Counted from the first letter of the stretch, positions 25,161 through 37,106 are shown. The stretch is 64,000 nucleotides of DNA from Pampus argenteus (GCA_036937835.1 CM072879.1:12264001-12328000), one strand, 5' to 3'. Notes: generated from the letters alone by a model not told the origin. Translations and numbers: made by a program.

Positions 25161-25677
25161 TTACTGTATCTATGTTAAGTGGAGTGTGAGTAAGATTTTT
25201 TTTCTACCGTATATGTCAGAAGAGATTGCATAAAACTCTGTGACCTGAGACTACCCTGAGTGTGTGTGTCTGTGTGTGTGTGCTTTCTAATGCATGTGTC
25301 GGTCACAGTATTGCTGTTCTCATTGGATCTACTTTGTTGGCAGTGATCCATTGGATTGAATTTTATGTTAGTCAAGCTGAAATGTATGTTCTAATGCAGA
25401 TTTTGATGCAGATTTGTAGTTACTCTAAAGTACAGTAAGTTTAGATGCAGGCATCAACAACTAACTAGAATTTCTATGGAAGAGGCGTGTGTTTGTGTGT
25501 AAGCTCATGTTTTATTTGTTGGCTCTTCCAATGTAATCTCAGTATGACCTTGTAGCAGTTTGTAGCCCCATGGTACCCATCCCTGTGACTAACACCTAGT
25601 CTAACAAGCTGACACAAGCCGCTGTACTATTGTACTTGACAAGAACACAATATAATTGTAGTTGTGCAGCCAGCTTC

Positions 25678-25710
25678 AGCACCTCCTCTCTTGTAAAGAG
25701 AGGAGGTGCT
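25678..25710. repeat. Perfect 15-bp inverted repeat with a 3-nt loop
   Basis: AGCACCTCCTCTCTT (25678-25692), loop GTA, then AAGAGAGGAGGTGCT (25696-25710). All 15 pairs match. Either strand could form a hairpin, or the duplex a small cruciform. Each arm is purine/pyrimidine biased. Confidence 0.9.
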
Positions 25711-26640
25711 TTACATAGGTATCAAAAGTGCATAAAATTTGAATTAGACACTCCTATTTATATCAGGGTGATGCTGTCTCTGAGTGGTTAACATTGTCAG
25801 CAGTCATTTTTCTTTGTGCTATATTATTATATGTAGCGCAAATACCCAAGAAGTATTTGAGTCATGGATTCTCTCACCAAAAACACCAGAGGGGGAACAA
25901 CTGTGTTTACAAGGCCACGTTGCCATTACAAAATAGTCAAATATCAGGTGAGGTGATTTTTTTTTCCTTCCTTCTAGACCTTCGTCATGGTTAGTGTAGT
26001 AGAGGTAGATTTGCCAATTAGATAATTGCCAATTTTCATCGACCTGATTTAACTAATTACTGTTTTTTTTCCGTTTACTACAATATGCCAGGGGCATTTT
26101 CTCGTGGCTCATTGTGTGTAACCGCAGTGAGCAAAGAGGTCACACTAGACATGTTTGAGCTTGGCCCCTGTAGCTAGAACAGCAGTGCTGTACTTCTCCC
26201 GCCCGTCAAGTATTGACAGTGTAGCTCACTATGGAATGCTAACAGCCAGGCAGGGTGTGGCCACTGTGTTCGCTGCTCTAACCTTGTGACCTTGGTTATA
26301 TAACTGATTGTCAGTCTTTTGTAGAGGCGAGAAGGAACAGTTTTTTATGATGTGTCATGCAGCTGACGTGACATGACAGTGACTGAAAGTCACAAGAACC
26401 AACTACGCTGACCTGAAATGCCACATTACTTTCTAATAATCCCTTTTATGTTTTTCGGTGATTGTGTGGATATAAATAAGCACCTATGTGTTCATACTTT
26501 TCCAGAAGCCAGTGAGGGCATAGTATACAAACACATATGCACATAAATATACACACAGCACTAGCAGTCAAGGTTAAACAAAGATAACTAGACTTTATTT
26601 GGGTTAAGGGCAGTGCAGTACGTTGGAAGTGAGCCATGAC

Positions 26641-26674
26641 CTGACACACACGAACACACACACACACACACACA
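26641..26674 (+). repeat. (CA)n microsatellite
   Basis: CA tract with one GA interruption. Confidence 0.95.
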
Positions 26675-27608
26675 TATGCACATACAGTCCAGTACACACA
26701 CCTGTCAGTGTTGGCGCCTGCTCTTTCTGGTAGCCTCCCTGTTCCTTTGTCCTCGGTCATCAGACTTTGTAGCAGAATCTCAAGGGACAGCCAGTGGGGC
26801 AGTGTGAGCACCTGTGTGCTTTTTGTGTATGTGTATGTGAATCTTTATGTGTGTGGCTATGGATATCAGTGGGTCTGGGAGGTGGAACCTGCAGTGTCCT
26901 GGCCAGGTGTCTGTGTGTGTGTGTGGTAAGTGTGTGTATATAACCACCTGCACTGCCAGCAGGAACCTGCCACAGCCGTGGTGCTTCATGACGTTTGCAG
27001 GTGACTTCCTAAGGTCGTGCTGTGAGCCTCATAATAACTATTATCCTCTAAAAGTCGATTCACCTGTGTGTCCAGAGTAACATAAATTAAATATGTAGTG
27101 CATTACAGACACACAAAACACTGTGTGCACAAAAAGAGAATAATTTTTAACATGACATATTTTCTTTGTTTTTGATAATGTCGACCATTTGTAAAAGCAA
27201 ACAGCTTTCCCTACAAGCTCAGTATTACTGCATGCGAGTGTCAGCACAAAGTCAGCACCAGACCCGAGGGATGACCATGCAGAGTCTTCTGATGTGTACC
27301 TCATGTCTCCTGGACTGTCAAAACACAATTACAGCATTATTCAAATGTTTTGCTCACTTGCAACATTTCCTTTTCTTTAAGGGTTACTCTTCTTCCACCG
27401 TTCAAAAAGCAACGTGGACTCACTTGGCATCACATCACTGTAAAACAAGACAATTCAAGTTTCTGTCTCCGGGTGTCTCATAATCAGGTATTTGCATTTT
27501 CATCTTCTAAGTACATTTTTTTTGTGATTTATTTGTCTAATTTTTAACTTAACTGTAAGATGATTAAAATTGGTGAAAACAATTGTGAGATCTGCCTATC
27601 CTCTCTCT

Positions 27609-27634
27609 GTGTGTATATATATATATATATATAT
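27609..27634 (+). repeat. (GT)n(AT)n compound microsatellite
   Basis: Short GT run passing into AT dinucleotides. Confidence 0.93.
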
Positions 27635-28526
27635 GCAGTTTCTGGAAGGTGCTGCTGCAGCGTTGTCTGCCAAGTGTACCGAATATTTCATCCTTAACTA
27701 ATGATCTTTAACTTACATAAGCAATCAAGCTATCAAAATGAAACAGCCCTCTCACCACAGTTAAAAGCATGACAGGCAAGAAAAAGAGTAAACTGTAGGT
27801 TGACTCGTCATTCAGCACACTGACAGGATAGAAACTGTGGGGGCGAGTGAGACGTCTGAGAAGTTTGTGTCAAGGAATTGAATAAGGTCTTGTGAAACCT
27901 GCTCTTACAGCTGCAGTTTGTATTCTTGCTCTAATGCTGTGGTAAAACGTCTGTAATCTAACCATTATATCTGCCGTCTGGCTCGTTGTCGGATTACTGC
28001 TGGGGAGCAGGCCTGTTGCATTAGGACTGTTTACTAACCTTGTACTCTTAATGTTTGGGGGTTAAACGCAAACATTTCCACACGTAATTTTATTGGTTGG
28101 ATGGCTGATTTAAATTTGTGCTCTTATCTCATACCAAAAGTCTCTTGAGCCATTGTGTTAGGCCCAAATCTCCCTCAGATATGTTTTTATTTATTTCTGA
28201 CCCTTAGAGATTCTTGGTGTGCCACTGCTAAAAGAAACACATAAATAGATCTCCATAAATAGATTTTTTCTCTGTGTAAGGATGACATTGAGATCTCTCC
28301 ATGTTCCAGATTGTGTGTATATGTATGTGTGTACTACATATACATTATGTGTGTGAGAAAGACTTGGGAAAGGATCAAACGCGGTAGATTATTACTATGC
28401 ATGCGTGGGCAGCATGTCTTTTGAATGTTTGGAAAAATGTAAGTGGAGGAATGCAGTGTGTGTGTGCATGTGTACACCTTTGAAGATGTGTTTTAGTGTG
28501 TGTGTGTGTGTGTGTGTTCCCTGCAG

Positions 28527-28718
28527 GCCCCCCTACCAGCATATTTCTCTTATCCTGGCGTTGGGGATCTTAGGGGGGCGATCAAAGCTGGGCTCTCTGC
28601 GACTCTGCGTCTCCAGGCTCTCTGCACTAACGCGGCTCGACTGAGGAATGCTGAGTAATTCCCTCAGGTGGCAGCTTCTGCTCTGATGTTCAGCATCAGC
28701 ACACTCTGTCAGTCTCAC
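28527..28718. other. GC-rich block open in one frame on each strand
   Basis: After a GT repeat, the acceptor-like GTGTGTTCCCTGCAG leads into a plus frame of 42 codons (APLPAYFSYPGVGDLRGAIK...) up to CTGA|GTAATT at 28655. The opposite strand is open across 28533-28718, reads RVSAESLETQSRREPSFDRP in its middle, and shows better codon bias (CTG, GAG, CAG, AGC, CGC, CCC, AAG). The plus frame does not fit the phase of exon A; the minus frame has a poor acceptor. The block has above-average CpG content. It may be an exon on either strand or a conserved non-coding element; I cannot decide. Confidence 0.25.
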
Positions 28719-30351
28719 TTACGCATGTTACTGTAGCTCCACATACACAGGTAGAGGTAAACACTTTAAATATACACACACACACCTATGGAAAGTTATG
28801 TACGGGTTATGCTCTTTGTTGCTCAGTTGTTTTCTTTGCACTCTTCTATGTAGCAGACACACATTGGAGCCTGTTCTGTGTTTTATTAGCTCCTGCTCAC
28901 ATCTCTGTCACGTGCCATGGTGATGTTGTTATGTTGTGATGTGTTGCCTTGGAGAATACTAGTAGAGGAGATGAGAGGAGAGGAAAGGAGGGGATTAGAT
29001 GAAAAAAAAAGAAGAGGATAAAGAAAGAAGAGAAAGTGAGGAGACTAAAGGAGAGAAAAGGTTCAAAAAGTGAAACAAGATAGATTTATTTTTTAAAACT
29101 TGTTAGTCTACATTAAAATGGTTTAAGAAAGTAGCAGCTGAAAATATTCGTCCGGGCATTGACAACTCTTAATACTGATTAAAAAAATATTGTGGCAGAA
29201 AAATAGAACATCACTACTGCTGCTTAATAATATATACGAGTAAGGACCTGTTCTGACATACGCAAAGACACAATCTTGTAAATTTGTGTGTGAAGTAATA
29301 TTATTACATCATGCAATTGAGCAGCTGTTTATATTTCATGGGTGAGACAACATCAGGAGATGCTCAGTTAGGATCCAACACATCGAAAGCTTAGAAGAGG
29401 GGAGTAAAGAGAGCAAACAAGTTATGTCAACCTAAACCTCTGCAGCATTTTTTCCCCAAACAAAATATGTGCAGACGTGTTTTTATCTCATTTGGTCTCT
29501 GTACACAAGTCTGTCTTATCTAAGTTGTGTACAAAGTGTCAGAGTGTCATTATCTATTTTAGCTGCACCACTATCTGCACTACTCACGTCTACCACAGTC
29601 AGTGTGGAAGTTGCTTGACATGCAGTTACAGTGTATGTCAATGGTAGTAAAGTTGTGCATGTGTTTATCAGCAGGAAAAAGCGTGATCATCAGGTACAGA
29701 TGCATATTTGGGAATAAGAGTGCTGAACTTTAAACTTTGACCTGTAGTGCTGAGGGTTAGTAGGTGAGTTGCATAATGGGGTAGTTTATGTTTCCCTTTT
29801 GCGTCCTGTGTGTATGTCTCTCTTTCCCACTCGCTCATTTTCTCAATTTAACTTTTATCTACTTCCATAGTAATTCACATGTTGGCCAAGGCAGTAATAT
29901 AGGTAATATATAAGTAATTTGGATAATTGTCAGGCCTTGTTTATGTTTGATATGTGTGTAACAAGCAGATAAAGTATTGAAAACACCAAACAAATATGCA
30001 GATCTTGAGAATAATTGCAACTGTGTGTTGTTCCAATTGTTAATCTTATATTAGTTAAGTTAGTTTATTCTAATGCTGTGCTGACAGTCAACACTTTAAA
30101 CCTGATTTGTGTCACATTATTCAAAGACACTTATTATGAATATGGGATACTGTATACATCTATTTCTGGTGTATTTCTGTGTATTAGCCCCTCTATAATC
30201 TAGTTTTTGATTACATCTAGAGAACAGGGTACTTACTATACAGGGTATATACATTTGTTTTTTCGTCATAATTACTTCCCAGTCATACTGTATTTTGTAT
30301 GAAGAGAAGCAGGCTGCTGCATATAGGGTTGGACTAACATATTATCATTAG

Positions 30352-30534
30352 CCACTTACTTGCTGGTCTGCCAATGTGCAGCCAGTGAACCCAGAGTCTG
30401 CAGTGCAACTCAAGAACTTTGCAACGCTGCACTTTCCTCAGTCCTTGGAAGCCTACACTGATGTCTCATTTTTATACCAGAAAAAGCAGCTTGTTTGTGG
30501 CAGTGTGTCTTTAGCAGGGTTTATTAATTTTTAA
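30352..30534 (+). other. Open frame of 60 codons without ATG; unidentified
   Basis: Between an in-frame TAG (30349) and TAA (30532) lies an uninterrupted frame. Its middle, after an acceptor-like CAATGTGCAG at 30372-30381, reads PVNPESAVQLKNFATLHFPQ and continues with a Tyr/Leu/Val-rich stretch. Codon use is reasonable, but there is no convincing donor. It could be a terminal exon, a fragment of a decayed gene or mobile element, or chance. I do not recognise it. Confidence 0.18.
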
Positions 30535-30942
30535 GCTACATACAAAGATCCAAATAAAGAACAAATGCAACATAAGGAAGGACATGTAGCCAAATTAAGC
30601 CCACGAGGGAGCGTGAATTGCCCTCCTAGCCTCTGAGAAAGATTTTAATTAATTTAATCACATGAATAGCAGTGAAAAGCAAATAATGTGTGAAAACAGA
30701 AGTTGATGTGGCATGACTTGTGACAGAAAAGTATTAAAAACTTAATACAAGAGACAATAATGAAGACGATGATATAAAGTGCTGTGAATACCCAGAGAGT
30801 CTAGTCTTTTTGAGTGTTTTTCTGTCTGTCTAGTAGCTGTTAAGATGTTGTTGTTGGAGATAAACACAAGCATTAGCCATACAAGCTAGGTCAGGGTTAG
30901 ACTAATTCTGTGACAGATACTGCTCTGCGCCTTATTACACCA

Positions 30943-31046
30943 GACACACACACACACACACACACACTCAACCCACCTATGGCTCTGTGTTCTCTGTTGA
31001 CAGCTGTGCTTGCTGTGTCTCCGAATGTGAGTGTGTGTGTGTGTGC
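30943..31046 (+). repeat. (CA)12 and (GT)n pair in opposite orientation
   Basis: CA tract at 30943-30967 and GT tract at 31028-31046 separated by about 60 bp; on one strand the two are complementary. Confidence 0.9.
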
Positions 31047-32592
31047 GGGTGCATGCATGTGTGTCCATCCTTATGTGTGACAGAGGGATAGCAGGTAGGG
31101 GACCAATAGGAAAATAGACTGAAAGGGGCAGGGCATACTTTCAAAGATGTACACAGACACACACACACAGTCAGCCAGTATTATTGAGTGGTTTGTGTCA
31201 CATAATCCTGAGCTGCTGAGTAGGGGAAAAGCTTGCAATTGTGTGCATACACAATTCACAATATTCAAATCACCCCTTTTCCTTGAATCAGATGGACAAG
31301 GATAGTGTAACCAGCTGAAATCTCTGCCCCCATATTAATTTCACCCCCTCAAATCCACCAGGATTGCCTGTTTCAACGCAGGTAGATTCCCCTTACTCAC
31401 TACAGTGGGCCGGGAAATAAAATCAATGAATCAATAAATACAAACACTGTTGGTTTCTAACCATGGACGCTATGAAAACTATTTTTGTTCAGTAAATTTC
31501 TGCTGTCAGTCAGCCTGGTGAAAGCAGTTTAGCCGGTCTGTCACTTCTGGCTCACATCTCACTCATGTCTCGCTCCCTTTGTGGATTCCCAGTCAGTGTA
31601 TGTGCACTGGGGGCTTCATGTTTCCACATAACAACTTTTAAACTGAATATTTAGTTTGTTATTTATTTATTTTTTGTTTATTATTGTATCAGACATTCTC
31701 TTTGTGTCTGTGGCAACTGTCAGACAAATACAAACACAACAAAAAATACATTACAGTTAAAGATAGACATTTAACAACAAAGTGCTCCACACCAACATCA
31801 CCAAGAATAAATAATTAAGTACAACAAGTGACACACACCTCACATCATTAGGATTAGTTGAACAGAGCTATACTGGAAGGTATAAAGGATGTCTGGACGT
31901 GGGAAGCCTGCAAATCTTGTACCTCTGTTCCAAAAGGTCTACTTGGCCTTTAACTACATATTTGTCCCGCAATTAGCCTCCAAACTAGTTGTGACATTAC
32001 AAATCATACTCATAGCTGAAAAATCAGTTTTAAGGTGAGCAAAGAGAAAATTTCCACTTTCAGTGAATAAAATGTGAAAACACCATGTAAGTGTCAAAGT
32101 CTTCACATATCACGCTGTGAAACTCAATCATCCAGCGAATTAAAGATGAGCAAAACACACACAAAAGTGGAAATGTAATTGTAAGTGTAAATTGCGTTGT
32201 AGATTAATATGATGTTCTGTATATGGTTTTTGTTCATGTTGAGCATATGTGAAGCTACATCTACAGCATATTGGTAGTGATTATCTTTTTAATTCATTCA
32301 GAAAAAAATTTGCATGACAGTCACAAGTCAGGCAGTATGAAGCAGATAATGAACTTTGTGTTTATCACTGACAGACCATGATGCACTCTCTCATACATAC
32401 AAAGCTTACAGCTACAGTAGGCTCTAGACTAACGACATACACAGTATTAGTTTGTCATCCTTGCTAACATTGTGTTATGTGTGTCGGTTGCTTGTGTTTC
32501 TAGTGTTGGGGGTTTACATGTACACACTAAATACTATAAGTACATATATATAAAGTACTAGGTGTTTTACAGGTTTCACATGCTTCCATGCC

Positions 32593-32626
32593 TGTGTGTG
32601 TGTGCGCGCGTGTGTGTGTGTGTGTA
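32593..32626 (+). repeat. (GT)n with central GCGCGC
   Basis: Alternating purine-pyrimidine tract GT, GCGCGC, GT. A candidate Z-DNA former located just upstream of the regulatory cluster at 32711. Confidence 0.93.
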
Positions 32627-32710
32627 TTTTTGTTGAGTTTGTTTCAACTTATCATAGAACAAACAAGAAAAAGTGTGCTTTAGTATCAGTTTCTGTCCCA
32701 AAGCCTGTTT

Positions 32711-32814
32711 ATCACGTGATCAACTGACTTGATTTTGTGTTACCAAGGTGATGCCTTGTTTCAGGCTCAGCTCTGCCCTGTGACCTTGGGAGATGTCTTT
32801 GTCGCCATGGTAAC
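32711..32814. promoter_or_regulatory. Candidate regulatory cluster: E-box plus two RFX X-box-like sites
   Basis: Within about 100 bp: ATCACGTGAT at 32711-32720 (palindromic CACGTG E-box of the USF/TFE type); GTTACCAAGGTGAT at 32739-32752 (imperfect X-box); TGACCTTGG at 32781-32789 (nuclear-receptor half-site-like); and GTCGCCATGGTAAC at 32801-32814, which fits the RFX X-box pattern (RYYNYY, 1-3 nt spacer, RRNRAC). The cluster lies 1.1 kb upstream of exon A in the same inferred intron. RFX factors drive ciliary and centrosomal genes, which would suit a CDK5RAP2/PDE4DIP-like gene, but that link is inference. Confidence 0.4.
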
Positions 32815-33926
32815 AGCCTCCGGGGTTACTGTAAATGAGAGGAGCGTGCTGGTTGGGTACGCCAAGCATTTTTCTCTGTGCATGTGCATCATATCAGACA
32901 CTTAAACATATTTCTTTGCTTAGGGAAGATTAGCTTGTTCCCTTGCAGTAACATCCTGAAGCAGGGTCATAAAGTTATATATACGCACCTGGGTGATACA
33001 TAAAGCCATAGCCCTCGGCTCCAAGCTACTGTGGAGTGCCACTGGAGTAGTTGGAGGTTAAATACTTTGCACAGTAGTTGAAAACAGAAGTTTGGACAGT
33101 GCAGAATGTAAGTGCCTGACTTATGGGATTCGAAAATAGCATTTATAGAATTTAAAATACTGTGTGTGTACATTGTGCAACCTCAAAACAAACTAAACTA
33201 AAACAAACTCAATTTTGCTTTCACAGAATATACTGGTTGCATTGCAAGCTTTCTGTTTCATCATAATAGCGCTCAGTTTACTAGAGGCGTTTGGACAAAG
33301 TGAAACATTGTCTTCAGCAGAAAGGGAGTGAAGCTCATGAAAGAGACCTAAATTCCTCCAAATAACTATGTTTTTGTAAAAAAAAAAACCAAAAAAAAAA
33401 CACGGGACACATGCCTCAAACCAATGTCTAATGCAAGTAAACAAAGCATGGTTGCCATGCCGATGGGGCATCAGTGTATAAATAGTACAGGTGTACTCCT
33501 GAGAGAGGAAGAGAGAGTGAATAGCAGAGAGAGAGTGATACATGTGATACACAAATGCACATGGACTTACACTCAACGAGGTCCTTATGAAGGAACAAGT
33601 ACTACTAGCATGAATGATGCGTTTATTGTACACAGAGCTCTGCCCACCTTGTCTGGGACACTGAGGTCAACAGGTTGCCTGAATTTTAATTGATAATTGA
33701 ATCAATTGATTTTTGTTATATGTTTAATGTTAGGATACTTTGTATTTGATTTAACCAGACTGATCAGTTAAATCAAGCGATCACGAAATGAACACGTAGA
33801 GTACCTCTGAGGATAGTCTGTGCATACATACACGACTTCCTAAACTAAGGTTCTCCACAACTATTATTAAAAGTGAGAGCAAATTGTTTTGTGGAGACAT
33901 TGCTTATTTCATTTGCTCCCCAATAG

Positions 33927-34114
33927 GGAATGGTGACAGCACCTGCAGACAGACAGACGTGGACAGACGGCACAGGCACCCGGGAGGTTTCCTTCACATT
34001 GACGAAGAGATCCAGACCTTGCATCAAGAACTGCAGCTCCAGTTGTTTGTCAGCTCTCAACTGAACAGCAGGCTCCACTTACTCCTCCCGAGTAGCTCTG
34101 CCTCCTCTGCTCAG
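33927..34114 (+). CDS. Exon A: coiled-coil exon of a long-intron gene, tentatively CDK5RAP2/myomegalin-like
   Basis: Internal coding exon of 188 nt. It follows a good acceptor (pyrimidine-rich stretch ending CCCCAATAG) and ends at a good donor (CTCAG|GTAGGA). Only one frame is open: the exon starts with the last two bases of a codon and ends on a codon boundary, giving about 62 residues. Codon use is typical of coding DNA (many CTG, CAG, GAC, AGC, CTC). The first 20 residues are polar and Arg/His-rich. The next 30 form an amphipathic helix beginning IDEEIQTLHQELQLQL, followed by SSQLNSRL and a Ser-rich tail. From memory, the pattern EIQxLxxxL...SSxLxSRL resembles the late coiled coil of the centrosomal scaffold CDK5RAP2 and its paralogue PDE4DIP (myomegalin), which organise gamma-tubulin at centrosomes and Golgi. 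I could not test this, and any coiled-coil gene is possible. Exon status is fairly sure; the family is not. Confidence 0.72.
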
Positions 34115-34760
34115 GTAGGACAGCCGCTGAGTGAAGTACATTTCAGACATAACATTGCTGACTATTTGCTGTCTGTTTTGCTAGATATTCATTTTTTTCA
34201 TTCATCAATTGTTTTAATTCAATGGAAGTTAAAACAATGAGGGAGAGAGCTGGTTTGCTTATTATTGTGGTTGTACAAAGGTTTTTCAACTTATTTTGTA
34301 CCGCACTACACAGTGAAAATAATCCTTGTACTGTAGACTGTATATGTGAAATCGGCTTGTTCATAGTGTCTAATAGTTTATGAAACTGATTTTATTTTCT
34401 TTCATTGGAGATGACTGGAAATTAATTACAGTGATCTTAATCTGGATGAAGAAGACATGCATTTAATTGTTTTCTCTGTGTATTTAACATTATGCTGCTG
34501 CAGCCTTTACATCAATCTATCAGGATTTAATTCAGACGTATTACTAGAAATGTTGCTAAGTCTGACCCAGTGATGTACTGTTGCAACCTACACTCAGTTC
34601 TTTTGGGAGCAGAGTAGTTGAGTATTTGACAGTAGTAGTTGACAGTTAGAATATACGATTGGATGTGTTCATCAGTATTTCTGTAACTATCCTTCTTCTT
34701 TTCCCTTCTCACTTTTTGTATGATTTGCCTTTCAATTTGTCTTTTTATTCTTTACTTTGA

Positions 34761-34797
34761 CCCCCCCCCCCCCACACACACACACACACACACACAC
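34761..34797 (+). repeat. C13 followed by (CA)n
   Basis: A run of 13 C passes into CA dinucleotides, within the intron between exons A and B. Confidence 0.95.
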
Positions 34798-34970
34798 TAT
34801 AATGTCTCTTGACTCAGTGTTGCAGTCCTCTTTTTTCTCCAAATTCCCTCCCTTGTTCTCTCTGTCTTTTTATCAATAATTTAACAGTATCTCCCTCCTC
34901 TTCTCCTCCTTTTGGCCTCCACTGTATCTATTGATGCTCCTCCGTCAGTCCTTTATCTCTGTCTCACCAG

Positions 34971-35007
34971 CTGTGTGTTGGAGCTCCGTTCTCTCCTATG
35001 AGGGAGA
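34971..35007 (+). CDS. Exon B: small exon linking exon A to exon C
   Basis: Candidate microexon 856 bp after exon A. The acceptor is strong (CTTTATCTCTGTCTCACCAG). In the phase left by exon A it reads LCVGAPFSPMRE(S). Two donors fit: after 35007 (37 nt, GAGA|GTAGTA) or after 35010 (40 nt, GTA|GTATGA). Both leave one base of a codon, which is exactly the phase exon C needs, and the junction would encode Arg. The phase fit supports the call because A cannot splice directly to C without a stop. Neither donor is strong. A perfect (CTCCT)31 array begins about 31-34 nt downstream, so splice-site use may be influenced by that tract. A chance pyrimidine-tract acceptor cannot be excluded without transcript data. 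Confidence 0.42.
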
Positions 35008-35040
35008 GTAGTATGAATAGAGGGGCTTACTGAGAACAGT

Positions 35041-35195
35041 CTCCTCTCCTCTCCTCTCCTCTCCTCTCCTCTCCTCTCCTCTCCTCTCCTCTCCTCTCCT
35101 CTCCTCTCCTCTCCTCTCCTCTCCTCTCCTCTCCTCTCCTCTCCTCTCCTCTCCTCTCCTCTCCTCTCCTCTCCTCTCCTCTCCTCTCCTCTCCT
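35041..35195 (+). repeat. Perfect (CTCCT)31 pentanucleotide array
   Basis: Thirty-one uninterrupted CTCCT units, all-pyrimidine on the plus strand and all-purine on the minus. It lies 31-34 nt after the putative exon B donor. The absence of interruptions implies recent expansion or strong length instability. Confidence 0.97.
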
Positions 35196-36193
35196 CTTTT
35201 ATGGGAGAGATGTATTTCAAGACTGAAAGAGAGAGAAAGAAATTACACACAAATACCACCATAGAAGGGATTTTTGAATCAATTTCAATTAGTTTAATTA
35301 GTTAAAGAAAATCACAAAACCTAAAGAGTAATTTGTATCTCATCCCAGTCGCACATATACCTGCTTTTGACAAAAATTTTGTTTATCACCCCTCGGCAAT
35401 ATACAATTACACTTGACTCACCAACAGCTTCATTATATTTTGCTGTGAGGTACTTAAATGTGCTTTGGGACTTGTTTTGAAGTACAGGCTAATTAGTTTA
35501 ATAAATTAACTTTCAGAAAGGAGTAGCAAGAAGAAGGAGCCGAGAGGGAACATGAAGAAAAGGTGAAATTTAGATAAAACAAATGCAAGAAAAGTAGATG
35601 ATTAAATAAAATATGCTGATTATAAAGTAGCTTTACAAGTTGAATCTTCATTTTCACTTTATTTTTCTCCCTCACATGGATTCAACCTCTTCCTGCCTTC
35701 GTCTCTCCCTCCTCCTCTCGCTCTCTCTCCTCCCTGTCTCTTTCTTTCTTCACCTATCAGTCTTGCTGTATAAAAATTACATATTTCACTCCCTGCTCCT
35801 TTCTGCTTACCCTCTCTTTTGTAAATTCACTGTTGACAGTCGCCTTTCTTTGAGCAGAAAGCCTCAGAAATGAGCAGATGGAGGCCTGACAGTCTAGAAG
35901 CTCAAACAATTAGGCTGGGCGGCAAGTCGTGGTGATCAACACATGCCAGAAAATGGCTGTTAATGGGAGTACCATATATAGACTGTCAGTCAGCTATATA
36001 GTGGATGGATCTGTTATTGTCTTGCTTGCATGTTGAGGGTGTAGAGTCAGAAACCAGCCATAAATCACCTTAGATTTGACATTTGCATTTATAGTTTTGA
36101 CACATACATTATGTCTTATGCAGTCTGGCTCACAATGAGTTCAACAGTACAATAAGTGCATGCTTCTAGACAGCCAACATCACAAGTGAAGTG

Positions 36194-36224
36194 AATAACT
36201 CACTTCTTATGAATGTGAGTTATT
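36194..36224. repeat. Perfect 10-bp inverted repeat, 11-nt loop
   Basis: AATAACTCAC at 36194-36203 and GTGAGTTATT at 36215-36224 are exact reverse complements, a modest hairpin. Confidence 0.8.
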
Positions 36225-37079
36225 ATAGTGCTACTGTGTCTCCGGCTTTGCTTGTGTGTTCATGGCCTTGTGTAACTCCATACTGATTCCAGGTGTTTGT
36301 AAGAAACAACAATGGAAACAATATTCGACATTGTTTAACCAGGTCAAGTCAATTAGGTTCATTTGTTTTCTTCTTATGTGTCATATACTGAATTCAGAAA
36401 ATACAGAATTCACCCAAATCAGAAAGCAAATCAGTTTTATTTCACATGTTACTAAGAAGCATTAGATGTTTTTTTACATTAATTCAGATGATCCTCAGGG
36501 CTTGTTTGAAATATTAGATTTCCAGAACTAGGATGTGAAAGATATTGTATGTAGGAGAAAGAGTAAACGTATTTGTCTAGCAGGGGAAATCTGATAGCTT
36601 TTATATGGATTCAAGCAATTTTTTATTTTTTCTTCATCTGAAACTGGAATTACTCCCACCCACTCCCTGAACCCATGAATCGACTCAATGCAGCCTGTAG
36701 CAAGTGCTCACATTACTCTCAAAGATGACAAATGACAAATTAATTGCGATGCACTCTATAATAAAGCGTCACAAGAGCATTTACAAGTCAAGAAACAGGG
36801 CTTCATCCTTAATATAAAGCAAACTGAACCTGTGCCTGTTGTTTGACATTTGACTATATTATTTTGGTCATAAGCTAGCAGCATCTAGTAAGGGTGTCAA
36901 AACTGGGTCAAAAGTATATGCAGTGTTTGTTTTAGCATTAATACCAGTTACATATCAGACTTACAAGAGAGTTATTTAAATTTTACATTATGTATGTTCC
37001 TTATAACTTGCTTAATGAACTTTGCTGTATTGAGAGGGTTAAGCAACTCCGGTAAATGGAGATGTTGGTCATCTCTTCT

Positions 37080-37106
37080 TTCTCTCTCTCTCTCTCTCTG
37101 TGTGTG
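37080..37106 (+). repeat. (CT)n-(GT)n microsatellite
   Basis: CT dinucleotides then a short GT run. Confidence 0.9.

Larger units (their letters stand above)
20960..33926. other. Non-coding, probably intronic
   Basis: Thirteen kilobases before exon A with microsatellites, the perfect hairpin at 25678, two unassigned open blocks (28527 and 30352), and the regulatory cluster at 32711. A strong isolated acceptor-like tract ends at about 21612 without a usable donor after it. Confidence 0.45.

Noticed and set aside
26959..26999. Short exon-like segment QEPATAVVLHDVC before GTGACT
   Set aside because: Phases do not connect to exon A or the 20923 candidate, and the acceptor is ordinary.
32766..32810. 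45-nt exon reading between GTTTCAG and GTAACA
   Set aside because: It can be fitted in phase to exon A, but the donor is the centre of a palindromic X-box, so the regulatory reading is preferred.
35041..35195. Regular direct repeats considered as a CRISPR-like array
   Set aside because: Five-base units without spacers in an animal genome; a simple tandem repeat.
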